From positions 3,038,001-3,102,000 of the forward strand of contig JAUPSS010000001.1 of the NCBI GenBank assembly GCA_040285825.1: a stretch of DNA of 64,000 bases, read 5' to 3'. This stretch comes from Eukaryota sp. TZLM1-RC (Eukaryota; Metamonada: BaSk clade). Positions 41,280 to 52,555 of the stretch are shown here, piece after piece. Under the pieces are notes generated by a model that was not told where the DNA came from, ran no database searches, and saw only the letters and a list, made by a program, of their open reading frames with translations. Both the position numbers and the translations under genes were made by a program. Within the stretch, counting starts at the first letter, position 1. Each line of letters starts with the position of its first letter.

Positions 41280-41432
41280 GATATTTAGACTTTCTGACAA
41301 GACCTTTTGGCAGAACAGAATTGTATTTTCAATTTTTGTTGTTCCTTTGCTATCTCTTGGTCGGTTTTATGAAAGAATAACTTCAAATCAACACTTCTTG
41401 GCTGATTTGGGGTATGTAGATGTAGAAATGTA
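41280..41432 (+). mobile_element. RLE-LINE 3'-end fragment on the plus strand
   Basis: One open stretch encodes TFWQNRIVFSIF, ERITSNQHF and LADLGYVDVEM followed by TAA at about 41430. This is the C-terminus of the same element family, inverted against the neighbouring minus-strand fragment. The two 5'-truncated ends meet near 41279. Confidence 0.8.
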
Positions 41433-42194
41433 AGTTTGTTGTTTAGTTTTTCAGTAGATCAAATTGATGTTCAAGTAACAACAGTTTTCTTGATTAGAAC
41501 AAATGGGTTGATTTTACAAAAGTTTTTGAAATTTGATTTCACAAATATTTCAAACTTGACAATGCTATTGGTTTAACTATCAAACTTATTACGTGTTCTT
41601 CTTACGTGTTGTAAAACACATTGACACCATAAAAAAAGATGTGGGGAGATTGCAGTGAAAGACAACTCTTCTTCTCATCATTAATAACTTGAACAAATAT
41701 TGCCTTTAAAAAATGTTTATTTTAAATTAAAAAGATAGAATGAGGACAGTTTTGAATTTCTGACAGAATGGAGGAAGCACCTCAGGAAACAAGTTTATAA
41801 TTCAAGATGATTAGGAACCACCTTATCACTGCTGCCATCTATCTTAACTCAAGTATTTACTGAACGACTCACTTCTGCAAAAAACGAATGTGTTGCTTCT
41901 GCTGCACAAATTTCTCCAGTTTTTTCCTTAATTCAATCAACTGTGCGTGATTAACTATCGAGTTATGCCTCATTGTGATGGAATAGAACTCAGAGTTGAG
42001 TTTCAAGTCTAATTAGACTTGAGTACCATTAAAAAACCAACATTCAAAAAAATTAATCTAATCGTGGAGAAAAGTGGAGAAATTCCGGAAATCTATATTA
42101 AAATGTTGGTCGGGAAAAGATTTTGTTTAAAAAACACAAAGTGACTCAAATTATGATAGAAATTGCAAAAAATACTAAAAAATACTGTAGATGG
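41433..42194. other. Intergenic with a perfect 20-bp palindrome
   Basis: A perfect palindrome, TCAAGTCTAATTAGACTTGA, lies at 42003-42022. No gene otherwise. Confidence 0.5.
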
Positions 42195-43382
42195 TTATCC
42201 ACTCAATAAACACAACTTCTTTCCATATTCGTAACAAATTAAATTTGGGAAATGGTGTAGAAAAAACTTTTCAGTCTTAAATGACCAGAGACAAACATGA
42301 CTGATGCCAGTGAAAACACCTTTGAACACTGGTGATCGAGCTTCTTTCATATCCAAAAGCTGAAGCTTTGGCATTCTGTTCAAATTCTTAACACAATTCA
42401 CCTCGCTCCATCCTGTAAAGGATAGCTCCACCAGAGATGGTAAATTTGGAATCCAATTGAGATTATGAACCTCTAACTGATTGAAAGTTAGCTTCTGTAA
42501 TTTAGAAAATAAAGGGAACACAGACGACGAAAGCTTCTCAACAAAGGGTGAATAGCACAAGCTGAGATTGGAAAGGTCTACTAACTGAGAGAAGTTCACT
42601 AGTGATAATAACTTGGGTGTGTAAGACACATTGAGGTCAGACAAAGAAAGAGGGAAATGCATAACCTCGAGGCTCTCACAATTGCTGACAACCAATGATT
42701 TAAGTGTAAGACAACAAGCAAGATTGAGGGTGGCATTTGAGCAAAACTCTAAACAAAGAGTTTTTAGATGAACAAGTCTTGAAAGTTTAAAAGTGTCAAA
42801 GTATTGGTTACTATTATTAATGGAGAGTTCTTTAAGGTTTTTGAGTTGATAAAAACAAGATCTTGAACTTGTTTGCATTCTGAGCTTACGTAAATGCTTC
42901 AAAAAAGGAGCAAATTTAATATGTGGATGTCTGATATCTAATGCTTTGACTGCTTTAGGTAGAGATTCTATGTGAAAAGTGGCAGAGGGGTTGCTACGGG
43001 TCCGTAATTTGAGAGAGTGGAGATTGGGAACACTAACAAAATATTGGGAGGTAATAGTTGTTACCTTAAGATTGGTGACAAACAGATGAACTACTGTGTG
43101 CAGTGGCAGTTCTTGGTATGGTAAGTCAGATAACGAGAGGTATGCTCGTGCAAAGTGTCGAAGGAACAAGCAGAATGAGGTTGGGAGAGGTTGATGACCA
43201 TGGATATTGAGTTTTGATGTTTTCAAGGCCAAAAGGGTAGATGACTTAAACTTTCTAGAAACAGTGGAGAGACGAATACATTGCCTAAGGTGCCTGGATC
43301 CAAGTGAGAGAGATTCAGTTGTCCAGTACTGAATAACAGTAACTAAAGCTGATTTTGGAAGTTGGATGGAACAGGAAACCAT
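42195..43382 (-). CDS. Leucine-rich-repeat protein (395 aa)
   Basis: Repeated L..L.L.....L-type units run from about residue 95 to 370 (for example LHSLKLRTRS, LKELSINNSN, LKTLCLEFCS, LKSLVVSNCE, LSDLNVSY, LQKLTFNQLE, LVELSFTGWS, LQLLDMKEA), forming an irregular LRR solenoid. The N-terminal 70 residues are helical and could be an F-box-like or other adaptor module, but I cannot confirm an F-box. It is probably a protein-interaction scaffold; no catalytic domain. Start ATG at 43382; single-exon. Confidence 0.75.
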   Translation of the reverse strand: MVSCSIQLPKSALVTVIQYWTTESLSLGSRHLRQCIRLSTVSRKFKSSTLLALKTSKLNIHGHQPLPTSFCLFLRHFARAYLSLSDLPYQELPLHTVVHLFVTNLKVTTITSQYFVSVPNLHSLKLRTRSNPSATFHIESLPKAVKALDIRHPHIKFAPFLKHLRKLRMQTSSRSCFYQLKNLKELSINNSNQYFDTFKLSRLVHLKTLCLEFCSNATLNLACCLTLKSLVVSNCESLEVMHFPLSLSDLNVSYTPKLLSLVNFSQLVDLSNLSLCYSPFVEKLSSSVFPLFSKLQKLTFNQLEVHNLNWIPNLPSLVELSFTGWSEVNCVKNLNRMPKLQLLDMKEARSPVFKGVFTGISHVCLWSFKTEKFFLHHFPNLICYEYGKKLCLLSG

Positions 43383-45839
43383 ATTAATGGTTGACTGTTA
43401 CCAAAATAGAAATGCAATCTTTTAGGTTGGTATTTAACCTTTGTATGTTTGAAATCAAAAATATTCCAACAACGTTGTATTCAAACTTTACTTACAAGTA
43501 GTTCAACGGTTGGTGTATAATTCTTACAATTGATGGTAACTGCTTTACGCAAAATAAACCGTTTGTGTTAGCTGTGGCTAAACGTGACCTTCCCTTTTAG
43601 GAAGGTAGATCACGTTATCATAGATTTAAATTGTAGTTTGTGTTTTATTAATCCTGATTTCTTATATTCCTGATCATAAACGTCCGTTTTTATTAGTTTG
43701 TGATGAACCGTGCACATACAGCAACGTTTGGAATTGTAAATTGATTTTAAAACTTTCTGAACACCTACATCTAAGCAGATAAAATTTCATTTCATTTATT
43801 GACTAAATTTTATAAGTGGTTTAGGGTTTTTTCATTTGGGTCAAGTCGCACATATTTGCTATTTAGTTTCTTCATACTTGACAGTACATAGTCTTGATTA
43901 AACCAATTTAATTCCAAGTGATCAGTTTAAAGTTTTACTATCAGCATAATCACCTCTTTTTGCTGGTTTTAACTCTATCTCGGACAAGAGAATTGGAGTT
44001 GGGTAAAGTCAACCACACCATCATTGTGGTTTGAATCTGAGAACCAATTTGGATTTGGATTGAATACAGTTGTCCAAATTTATAAGTTTTCACACACCAA
44101 CAAAAATTGCTTTTGATGTTACCATGGTTGCATGTTGAGGTAAGATTGATGTTTTTTGCAATGCCTATTCTGATAAAATTTCAAAGTATTCGATTTTAAA
44201 AGAATTAAATTTAATTAACCAATTTGTTCCTTTAGTCTTTGGTGATCGTTGGGGTTTTAACACGAAAATAAAAATACTTTTTGACCAATTTGGATGGAAT
44301 GAGGTGGCATATGAAATTAGTGTGGTACTGTTATTATAGCTTTCAAACAGTTTCTCCTGGATTTATTTAAAACAGTAAATGTATGATGAATAGAAAGTTC
44401 AATTTAATCAAATAGGAAAACCATTCTATAACCAAAAAGGTCTTTAGATGTACCAGGTTCGGACAACCCGTGTGTTATTCAATGAATTCGTATAGAATTT
44501 TGTTCATGAAATACTATCAATGGATTGAAGAGCATTAATAGCGGTCGAAATTTGTATCATTACTATTGTAAAAAGCAGGCACAAATTGTTGGACTGAATT
44601 TTGTACTTGTTTCAGAACGCCAAATCTGTCATTGAAAACTAACCCATTGGGTTCTCCAAGTAATCTTGATAATTTCAATAATTACTGCAAACGAAGGATA
44701 AGAAAGAGTGCTATGCACTCCCTCAAAAATGGATATTTCAATTCTTTTTTGCCTGAGAGTTCAGTCAAAAATTCGTCGGGTTCAATTTTCAATAATTATG
44801 GAAAAAATGGGGATGTTTTAGCCAAGAATTTAAAGAGGAAGAAAGCAAAATGACAAAAAAATGTATTGTGTGTGAGTTGATCTTCAGATTTGTTTTTTTC
44901 ACATTTGAGCTCTACATATAAGACAGTGCAAGTATTGCCCTTAAAACATTTGAAATATCAGGAGATTCTACAATAGTTAATAGATCACAGCCTAGAATCA
45001 CCGCAAATCCTTGACTATCAACAAAAATCAATTCGTCAGAGTGAACAGCCAAATTGGGAAACCGTAATTCTTAAAACACTTAAAAAATTTTTCAGCTAAC
45101 ATTATGTACTTTTAACAAATAAATTAATAATAATTCAACAATTAGTATCAACAGAATGAATTGGAGTGACAGTCTTTTCATATTTACAACTGTGATCCTG
45201 TGGAACAATGTAAGGCCAAATCAATGATTGAATGCGCATGGATGATAGAAAAAAATGGGAGGCACTGTTCTCTCTGGATTGAAGAATATATGGTTTTGTA
45301 GATGCAACCCCTATACTTGAACAATGATCTACAAAATGGCTGAGTATATGAAATGATTCACCAGGTCTGATATAAGGATCTTTATGTTACCATTCATTGA
45401 CACCATTGCTCCGTTAAGTATTTATTGCAAAGGCATCATTGGTGTATTTGTGCTTTAGTTTTACGTTATTCATGTGAGAAAAAATTAGCCATGATACTAG
45501 ATATGAAGAACATTTCCGCTAGATAGCCTCCTTGCCGACTAAAAAAGGAAACGTTATTAAAAATTTGAAAGTGACTTAAAGATTGGTCTTTCCCTAAGAA
45601 ATTACTTGACACTGCAACAATCAGCTCTTTGCGGTTGTGGTGTCCTCATCAGTGTTCTATTGAGATGAGAGTTCGTCAATTTTTGATTTTTCCACGAACA
45701 ACAAATGCCTAAAACCATTATTTTTAAACTGTTCTACAGGTCTTTGTTCTGTAATAATCATTATCGCTCAAATATTTTGACAATCATATATTATTGTATT
45801 CATTCAACAACAAATATGAAAACATAAAATACACAATTA
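43383..45839. other. Large intergenic region, about 2.5 kb
   Basis: No intact gene. A short plus-strand open stretch near 44632-44853, lysine- and asparagine-rich and without an ATG at its beginning, might be a decayed fragment. No LINE motifs or RNA genes recognised. Confidence 0.45.
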
Positions 45840-46760
45840 AAATTCCACATCCTCAAAACCTGCTTCCCCTGAATCAAAACAAATAATTGCTCAAGATTCG
45901 GAAAATTTCCCAAAAAAAGAGAGTGAACCAGAAATTAGTTTTACCATTCCCTTAAAAATAGAAAATACAATCCTGTTTTGCCAGTAAACACGATTGAAAA
46001 TTCTTCCAGTTCTTTCCTTTACAACTTCAAAAAAATCCTCAAGGAAAACCATAGCAGCCATACCTAGAAATCCAAGCAAAGAAAAAACAAAGGGACATAA
46101 ATTATATTGGGCGTGAGAATTTTCATTAACCGAGGAAAAGGGTTTCGCATATTTAGCAACTTTATTTTTTTCGCCTGCAAAAAGAGGATTATTTACATCC
46201 GAGTTAATGACATGTTCGTTAGAAGAATTACAAGGGTGAGTAGACATGGCGTCTAAAATAGTAAAACTTCCATTTGTACCAGGAACAACTAGATCACCTC
46301 TTGTCAGACCCATAAAAGCTCTGTTGTAACGCTTACTGTCAATATTGGGGTCATCAAGAATTAATTTTGATAACAACGGCTCTAAAAAGGAATCTACTCG
46401 ATATGAATTGCACATTACATAAATTTGGTCCCTCACGTTACTATGCACTTTGCTTCTAAATGTAATGAAATGTTTACAGTGCAAAAGATGAGTAAGCAAA
46501 GGAGATTTACCACATTTACAATTTTAATGGTTGGGCAAATTGTTTGGCCACAGAAAACAACGAAAACGCATGTTTAAAAGCCATTCATTGTTTTTCAACA
46601 AAAGTCCATAAACAGAGGAAATTGAGTTACTAAAGCAGCAGCAGAACTTTCCCGAATGTCCTTTAAAAAATAACCGAAAGCGGGATTTTCAGTTTTGGCC
46701 AAGCCAAGTGTTACTTCATAACCCAAGCCTTCAAATAATTTAACCAGATGGTGCTGAAGC
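45840..46760 (-). mobile_element. RLE-LINE 3' portion with long open endonuclease frame
   Basis: A 202-codon minus-strand frame (46499-45891) covers the zinc knuckle (LLHCKHFITFRSKVHSNVRD), RLE motifs (RGDLVVPGTNGS, TILDAMSTHPC, KNKVAKYAKPF) and the conserved CPFVFSLLGFLGMAAMVFL, then QNRIVFSIFKG. A further frameshifted part continues to about 45845 (GEAGFEDVEF stop). Frames upstream (46500-46760) encode pieces of the segment before the knuckle. It is the cleanest endonuclease domain in the window. Confidence 0.88.
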
Positions 46761-46943
46761 TTTTTCAGGCAAAAACGTAAATTTAGAAGTGATCGGGTGG
46801 GAATTTCTTGAACATTTTGAGGAAAACACTGAATTCAGATACCACTAGGCAAATTATCTAATTCAATTTGAAGTTGATTCAAATAAAATTTTGATTCACC
46901 ATGGATCAATCATATCATATATTTTTTTGACATATCATTGGAA

Positions 46944-47051
46944 CAAACCTTTAAATTCCATTTTTCCTGGAATTCTGGAATTGTTCAAGTATTTTTTAAG
47001 TAATTGGAATTCTGGAATTCCAACATGAAAAAGTTGGAATTTAAAGGTATG
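46944..47051. mobile_element. hAT-like MITE (108 bp)
   Basis: Terminal inverted repeats start CAAACCTTTAAATTCCA on the left and CATACCTTTAAATTCCA in reverse complement on the right, extending about 40 bp with small indels (both arms contain GGAATTC-rich stretches). The flanks are CATTGGAA (46936-46943) and CATTGGAC (47052-47059), a near-perfect 8-bp duplication as made by hAT transposases. It has no coding capacity. Confidence 0.65.
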
Positions 47052-47329
47052 CATTGGACCCAAGCCTTCAAAAGTTTTTGGTCAGTTGCAATATAAATTC
47101 CAATACAGAAAAGGGTAGGTTCAAAAGGATTCCTTTGTTTCACCAGATGATGATTTTAGAGAAAAATCATATATCATTAAACATAGAACAAATAACTATA
47201 AAATGAATTGCTTCTTCATTATAGCTTACTGCTCCTTGTTGTCTCTTTCTCTTAATCGTTTCCACTACTGAATGTTTTTGAATTCGTTACATCATGCATT
47301 GAAACCTCAGTCCAAAGGGTTATGAGATT

Positions 47330-48120
47330 GATTTCCATTATTTTTCCAAACAATTTGGTTTACTTTCGAAAAAATTTTGCATTTATCTTGTGATGAAAAG
47401 ATTGCTGTCCCTTTTAAAACGCTCTTGGAGCTTCTTAGACGGCCACCTATTAATGTAAATCAACAAATTGTATTCTCTTTTTTCAACGTCTTGCCAATTT
47501 TCCTTAAAACAGATTTGTGTACGTGGATGATCTCATTTGAATAAGCATCACTTTCCATTTTTGACGTTGTTGATAGTGCACTGGAATGTAAATGTGATAA
47601 AGAGACTGCTGTCGAATTTGAACTGCTCTTGCAGCTTATCAGATGGCCGCTTATCAAAGTAAATCGTGTACTTTTCTGTTTTGTGCTGGTAGTTTAGTAT
47701 CTTTTTGAAATGTTGATAACTGAAGGTGGAGTAAATTGTGAAGGAAGTGTTGAGTTGTCGTAGTTGTAAGCTCTGTTGATGACAATAAACAAAAGTTTCT
47801 CAAAAAAATGTTAGTTCAGAGAAATGTTTTTGAATCACTTCGTAAATTGCTTTCCAATTTACACTATTGAAATTTGAATTGAAACAGATTTGAAGCAACA
47901 ACTCAGGCGAAAGAGCAATAACTGAAGGTATGTCAATTGTATGGATAGACAATTGAACAGGTGAAAGCAACTTTTCATCTCTTCTAGCAATCTTATGCAA
48001 GACAAAAGAAGCAAGCATACATAAAAGTAATTCGCCAAAAAAGTGAAAAAAATGGTATGAATTCCGGATTCATATTGGATGCGTTTCCAGACCAATTTTA
48101 TTTTAGTGCTGCTACAATAA
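47330..48120. pseudogene. Decayed sequence with a diverged direct duplication
   Basis: Positions about 47395-47465 and 47595-47660 share a diverged direct repeat (GATTGCTGTCC / GACTGCTGTCG, then CTCTTGGAGCTT / CTCTTGCAGCTT, and GGCCACCTATTAA / GGCCGCTTATCAA). Open stretches exist on both strands (for example minus 48018-47800 and plus 47400-47550), so the coding strand is unclear. It looks like a dead gene or repeat, not recognised. Confidence 0.35.
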
Positions 48121-49190
48121 GAAATTTTGGTGATTATGAATCACTGTTTGAATCAAGTTGAACTCCAACTTTTCTGTAATGCTGACGCCAGAGCATCAGT
48201 CATGACAACAGTTTGTTTTATATGACGTGTAGGACACCAACCGTGACGTGTTCATTCTTCCAGTCTTCATCAACAAAATTACAAAGAGACATGGGGTTCT
48301 GATTTAACAGTATTGAACTATTTTTCGAGTTTTTCTTTTGTTACACCTGTACCCTGTAACAATTGATCTCATAATTGACTGAAGTTGGATATTAATCCAG
48401 TTGAAGGTACTAAAGTAGCTACAAAGGCGAAGTAAAGCAATCAGATTGAAGGATATCCAGTAAATTTATTTATACTTTATCAAGTTTTATTTATTCTTTT
48501 TTATTTGTTTATTCTTCATCGCCTGACGGCAAGTGTTAGTGAAAAGTTCCGAATGATCCGCAATTATTTTTGTACAGTTTCTGTTTGCACATTGAATTAT
48601 TTTTCATAAAGTTGTTGTCTCAGCTGCTTGTATTTTTATTTCAATGAAGTAAATTATTTAATAAATAACAATAGACAAAAAACAAAAACCAAGCCACTTA
48701 TTATCGATGAGATTTGTCAAATTAATTAATTAATCAATATTGTGATTAATTTCATAAATTTTTTAAAATTCCAATTAATTGCTGGAATACATTATGTTGC
48801 AAGTTGATTGGACAACTGATTTTCAATTCAATTATTTGCCATTATTTATTATTTATTTATTATTAAAAATAAGACCAGGATTTTTCAACTTCCTTCCTGT
48901 TTTCTGGGAGTCTCAATGGAAGTTTTCTTTCAACTTCAAACTTTTGTTCATTGCACTGCTTTGAAGAAAACAAATACATCTAATTTAGAGAAATAATAAT
49001 GTAATGTTCCCAAAAAGACTCTGAAGGAAAATGTGAAAGTGAAACAAAGCACATAACGATCATACAGCATCATGTTTACAATGGTAAGGACACTGTCTAT
49101 TAAAGCATCTCATCCTTTCGACCCAGAAATTTTTTGTTGAATTTTTAATACCCAGAAATTGAAATAGTTTCCCAGAGGCAAAAGACTGAA
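48121..49190. other. Intergenic, about 1 kb
   Basis: AT-rich 5' flank of CCDC40 with TTTATT-rich tracts near 48480-48510 and TTAATTAATTAATTAATC near 48724. No gene recognised. Confidence 0.45.
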
Positions 49191-49251
49191 TTTGTTGCTC
49201 CAATTTAATTCCACTTTACACCTAAATACTGAACAAATCTTTGCATCAACA

Positions 49252-51927
49252 ATGTCAGAGGAAGACCAAATGGCTCCAGACGATCTTTATTATTCATCTG
49301 ATGATGATAACTACATCCCTTCTTCATACGTCTTATCAGGTCCCGCTCGTGAAGAACTCAAGAAGGACATCCTAGAGCAATTGGACCTTGCTAAATCACT
49401 ACTTCGCGAACGTCAAAATGAACTCAGCGTTACCAAAACAGAAAAAGACGACCTTGCTGTCCAAATCTACTCTCGTCAACGTGAACTGGGACTGACGCAG
49501 TCTAAACTTGATGATGTAGCCTCTCAAATTGAAGAATTACAACAAAAACGAACCGAACATGAGGTTTTGCGTGATACGGCCAAGAAAAGCCTTGACCAGA
49601 CTACCACAGAAGCTCAAAATATCACATCATCCATCAGAAAACTGCAGAATGAACTTGACCGCATCAATGACTCACTCCGTCTTGCTTCCCAATACCAAGA
49701 TGCTGAGGTGGATCATATAGAATTAATGAGAAGAGCCGCACACAAAGGAGAAGAAGAAATAAGTGAGATGGAAGTAGTAAAGAAGGCTCAGGATATGAGA
49801 CTAGTCCAGCATCAGCAGAAAATTCAGACACAAGAAGAAACATTGGCAATCGTGCAGGGTCAAATAGAGGGTCAAAAATCAGAAGTTGAAGTGGCCAGGT
49901 CAATATTGCGTGATGCTACCAATCAAATTGAGCAGATTGAAGCCGATAAACGTCACGTTTTGACCCAGTGGAAGGCTAGTGTTATCGGAATGAGTAAACG
50001 TGACAAGATACTATCGGAAACTAGGTCAGAAATAGACGAAGAAGGTCAAAAACTCACATCATGCCAGTCAGAATTGAGCTCTATTAATAAATTGATTAGC
50101 TCAAGTACAGACCAAGCCGAAAAATTAAGCTTTGAACTGAAAAAGAAACATGCTGAATTGAGATCTCTGGAAACTAAATTAAACAAGTTCAAGGAGGAAG
50201 AAAACAAAATAGCATTTCAATTTAAAAAGGTTCAGGAGCAATTGAATCAAATAGAGGATCAAAAAGGTGCCGAAGCCAAGATAAGTCAAGATTTAGAAAG
50301 GGAAAAGTCGTTGTTGGTCAAGCGAAAGAGTCAAATAGATGAGGGAATAGTAAAGACTAGGCAAAAGATCAATGATGCGATTAATGAGACGATTACCCTT
50401 GACCGGACAAGAAATCACGTGATGGATGACGTAAAAGAGGTTCAAAAAAGAATAGAACAGGTCGAAAATGAATTGATTTCTCAGGAAAATGAGAAGTACA
50501 GAATGTATCTTGATGTTCAAACTGTCGAATCTAACCTTCACCAGCTCAAAACCACACGTGATGAGGGTCTAAGTCAGTTGAAATCTCTTGAAAACGTAGT
50601 CCACGAACTCGAAGTTGCCATAAGAAAACGACATGATGACATTGCAAAGAAACAAAACAAGCTTCAATTACTGAATCACAAATTCGAGTCACTAACATCA
50701 CATGTAGTTGACGAGAATCTTGGAGAAAACGAGGCCAAAATTGCTAATTTAGAGCGTGAAATTAGAAAGATGGAAGAAATTTGTTTATCTCTTGAATCTG
50801 CGTGGTTGAGGAAGCAAACGGAGCTTGTTGATTTGCAGAATAAGGAAGACTTTACACGTGATTCGGTCAAAAAGCTAAGCGCAAAAGCTTTGATTTTGAC
50901 TCAACGACAAGTTCGATTGGAAACTCACGTCAGTGGTTTGAAAAAGTCAATCAATCAATTGTCGAGAGGGGTTGATTCGATTCATCACCGAATGGAACGA
51001 ATTAATCATTTCAGCGCTCGTTTAGAGAAGAACAGAACCGAATTAGAGAATGAAATATTCAATACTGAGACAGAATTCACGGTAAAACTAGGTGAATATG
51101 AAGCAGAGTGTTTAAAAATAGATAAGGGAATTGAAGAAATTAAGAACGCTAGAGAAACTTTACTAACAGATATTCCGGAAGCAGAACAGCAAATCCAACT
51201 TTTCGAGCGAATGATTCAACTACAACGAGAAATGGAAGCTACGTTGGACCCTGCTGCTGATGAAGGGGTTGTCAAGTCAATGGAGCAAGAGATTCAGAGG
51301 ATGAAGCTTCGGTTGAAGGAGTTGAAGAAAAGACAAGCTGAGGCGACAGACGTTATGGTAAAGTCCATTCAAAAAAGGAAATTTATTAGGTTAAAAGCAC
51401 AGGCCGGAAAGGGAAAGAGCAGTAACGAAAACGTCAAGTTGGCAAAATTTAGACGACAAGTTCAATTCTCTGATGAACAGATCAACCAAATTTCTAATGA
51501 TCTCTTTTCTTTAAGGGACAGTGAGTCCCAAGTCTCAACTCTTCTTGACGAGCTGGATGCAGAATGTAAAATGTATCAAGACGAAATTTTACACTTGTCA
51601 CAAGAATTGACACGTCATCATGACGAGAAGGAGCAATTAGTATTACGTAACTCAAGGTTACAAACACTGAAGAAGAGCTATGATAAACGCACTTCTGGCT
51701 CACGACCTCCTTCCTCCAAGAGTGTATCCTCGAGGCCGACCTCTGCCATGTCGGTTAGCTCAAATGTTTCAGCAGGCGGTGTAAAACTTGAGGATTTGGT
51801 TGATCATCATGGTGCATTGGTAGAGCTTTTGGATAATATTTATGATAAGGTTGATGTTGATTCTGATGCATTCAAGGCACTGCGGCGGTTACGGAATTTG
51901 GCAAACAGTTGTAGTGGTCTTTGTTGA
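49252..51927 (+). CDS. CCDC40: CCDC40/FAP172, axonemal ruler protein (891 aa)
   Basis: Almost entirely coiled coil, with a short acidic N-terminus (SSDDDN) and a Ser/Pro-rich segment near the end (about residues 815-845). The conserved CCDC40 block QWKASVIGMSKRDK is at about 237-250; the family has QW..S.IGM.RRD. The general register of Gln/Glu-rich heptads and the length (human about 1140, Chlamydomonas about 940 aa) fit. CCDC40 pairs with CCDC39 as the 96-nm ruler that places inner dynein arms and the nexin-dynein complex on doublets, so this cell has motile cilia. The open frame begins upstream without an ATG; 49252 (MSEEDQ) is the first ATG. Confidence 0.78.
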   Translation: MSEEDQMAPDDLYYSSDDDNYIPSSYVLSGPAREELKKDILEQLDLAKSLLRERQNELSVTKTEKDDLAVQIYSRQRELGLTQSKLDDVASQIEELQQKRTEHEVLRDTAKKSLDQTTTEAQNITSSIRKLQNELDRINDSLRLASQYQDAEVDHIELMRRAAHKGEEEISEMEVVKKAQDMRLVQHQQKIQTQEETLAIVQGQIEGQKSEVEVARSILRDATNQIEQIEADKRHVLTQWKASVIGMSKRDKILSETRSEIDEEGQKLTSCQSELSSINKLISSSTDQAEKLSFELKKKHAELRSLETKLNKFKEEENKIAFQFKKVQEQLNQIEDQKGAEAKISQDLEREKSLLVKRKSQIDEGIVKTRQKINDAINETITLDRTRNHVMDDVKEVQKRIEQVENELISQENEKYRMYLDVQTVESNLHQLKTTRDEGLSQLKSLENVVHELEVAIRKRHDDIAKKQNKLQLLNHKFESLTSHVVDENLGENEAKIANLEREIRKMEEICLSLESAWLRKQTELVDLQNKEDFTRDSVKKLSAKALILTQRQVRLETHVSGLKKSINQLSRGVDSIHHRMERINHFSARLEKNRTELENEIFNTETEFTVKLGEYEAECLKIDKGIEEIKNARETLLTDIPEAEQQIQLFERMIQLQREMEATLDPAADEGVVKSMEQEIQRMKLRLKELKKRQAEATDVMVKSIQKRKFIRLKAQAGKGKSSNENVKLAKFRRQVQFSDEQINQISNDLFSLRDSESQVSTLLDELDAECKMYQDEILHLSQELTRHHDEKEQLVLRNSRLQTLKKSYDKRTSGSRPPSSKSVSSRPTSAMSVSSNVSAGGVKLEDLVDHHGALVELLDNIYDKVDVDSDAFKALRRLRNLANSCSGLC

Positions 51928-52555
51928 AGTTTTTTGGTTTTTTAAATAATTTAAATTTATAAATGCTTGTATTTTGATGATTGTTTGCTAATACTTTTTT
52001 TTAATCAGATTATTAATTGATAAGTGAATCACAGGTGCTGACGTTTTTTTGTTACTTCAACAAGTCTATATTCATTTATTCAGAGTTTAGGGTTAATTGA
52101 CAAATCGTATATTAGTTTTCCACCATTGTTAATATTGGAACTCCTGTATTCACATTGACATCTGCTGTTGAACAATGTATTCATTCCTATAGAAAATCTA
52201 TGCAATATGATAAAGAGTTTGCCTCAGATATTGTTTAGAAATATGGTGAATTCAAACAAGAACAATTTAGAAATCAAAAGTATTGGACTATCGTTCATGT
52301 GAATTTAATGGAGATTGGTGACACAATAACAACTGTTGTAGCAGTGTGGTGAGCAACAGTATAGCTGATTCCAACTACATTTGAATTTCAAAATTTGAAA
52401 AAGAAGTTCTCTCAATTCCATTAATTTTATTAAACAAAAGATGTTGAAATACAATTATTCAAATAGAATTCTAAATCGTTCTTTTTTTAATTTTCAAGTT
52501 TATCAATTTTTAGGATCAATTCTGCTTGTACCTAGGATTTGTTTTTTAATTTTTG
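51928..52555. other. Intergenic between CCDC40 and a LINE tail
   Basis: AT-rich, no gene recognised. Confidence 0.45.

Noticed and set aside
44632-44853. 73-codon Asn/Lys-rich plus-strand frame
   Set aside because: No ATG at its beginning, no family match and no neighbouring exons that would extend it.
48779-48964. 61-codon hydrophobic plus-strand frame
   Set aside because: Begins without an ATG and its hydrophobicity comes from AT-rich TTATTTATT sequence.
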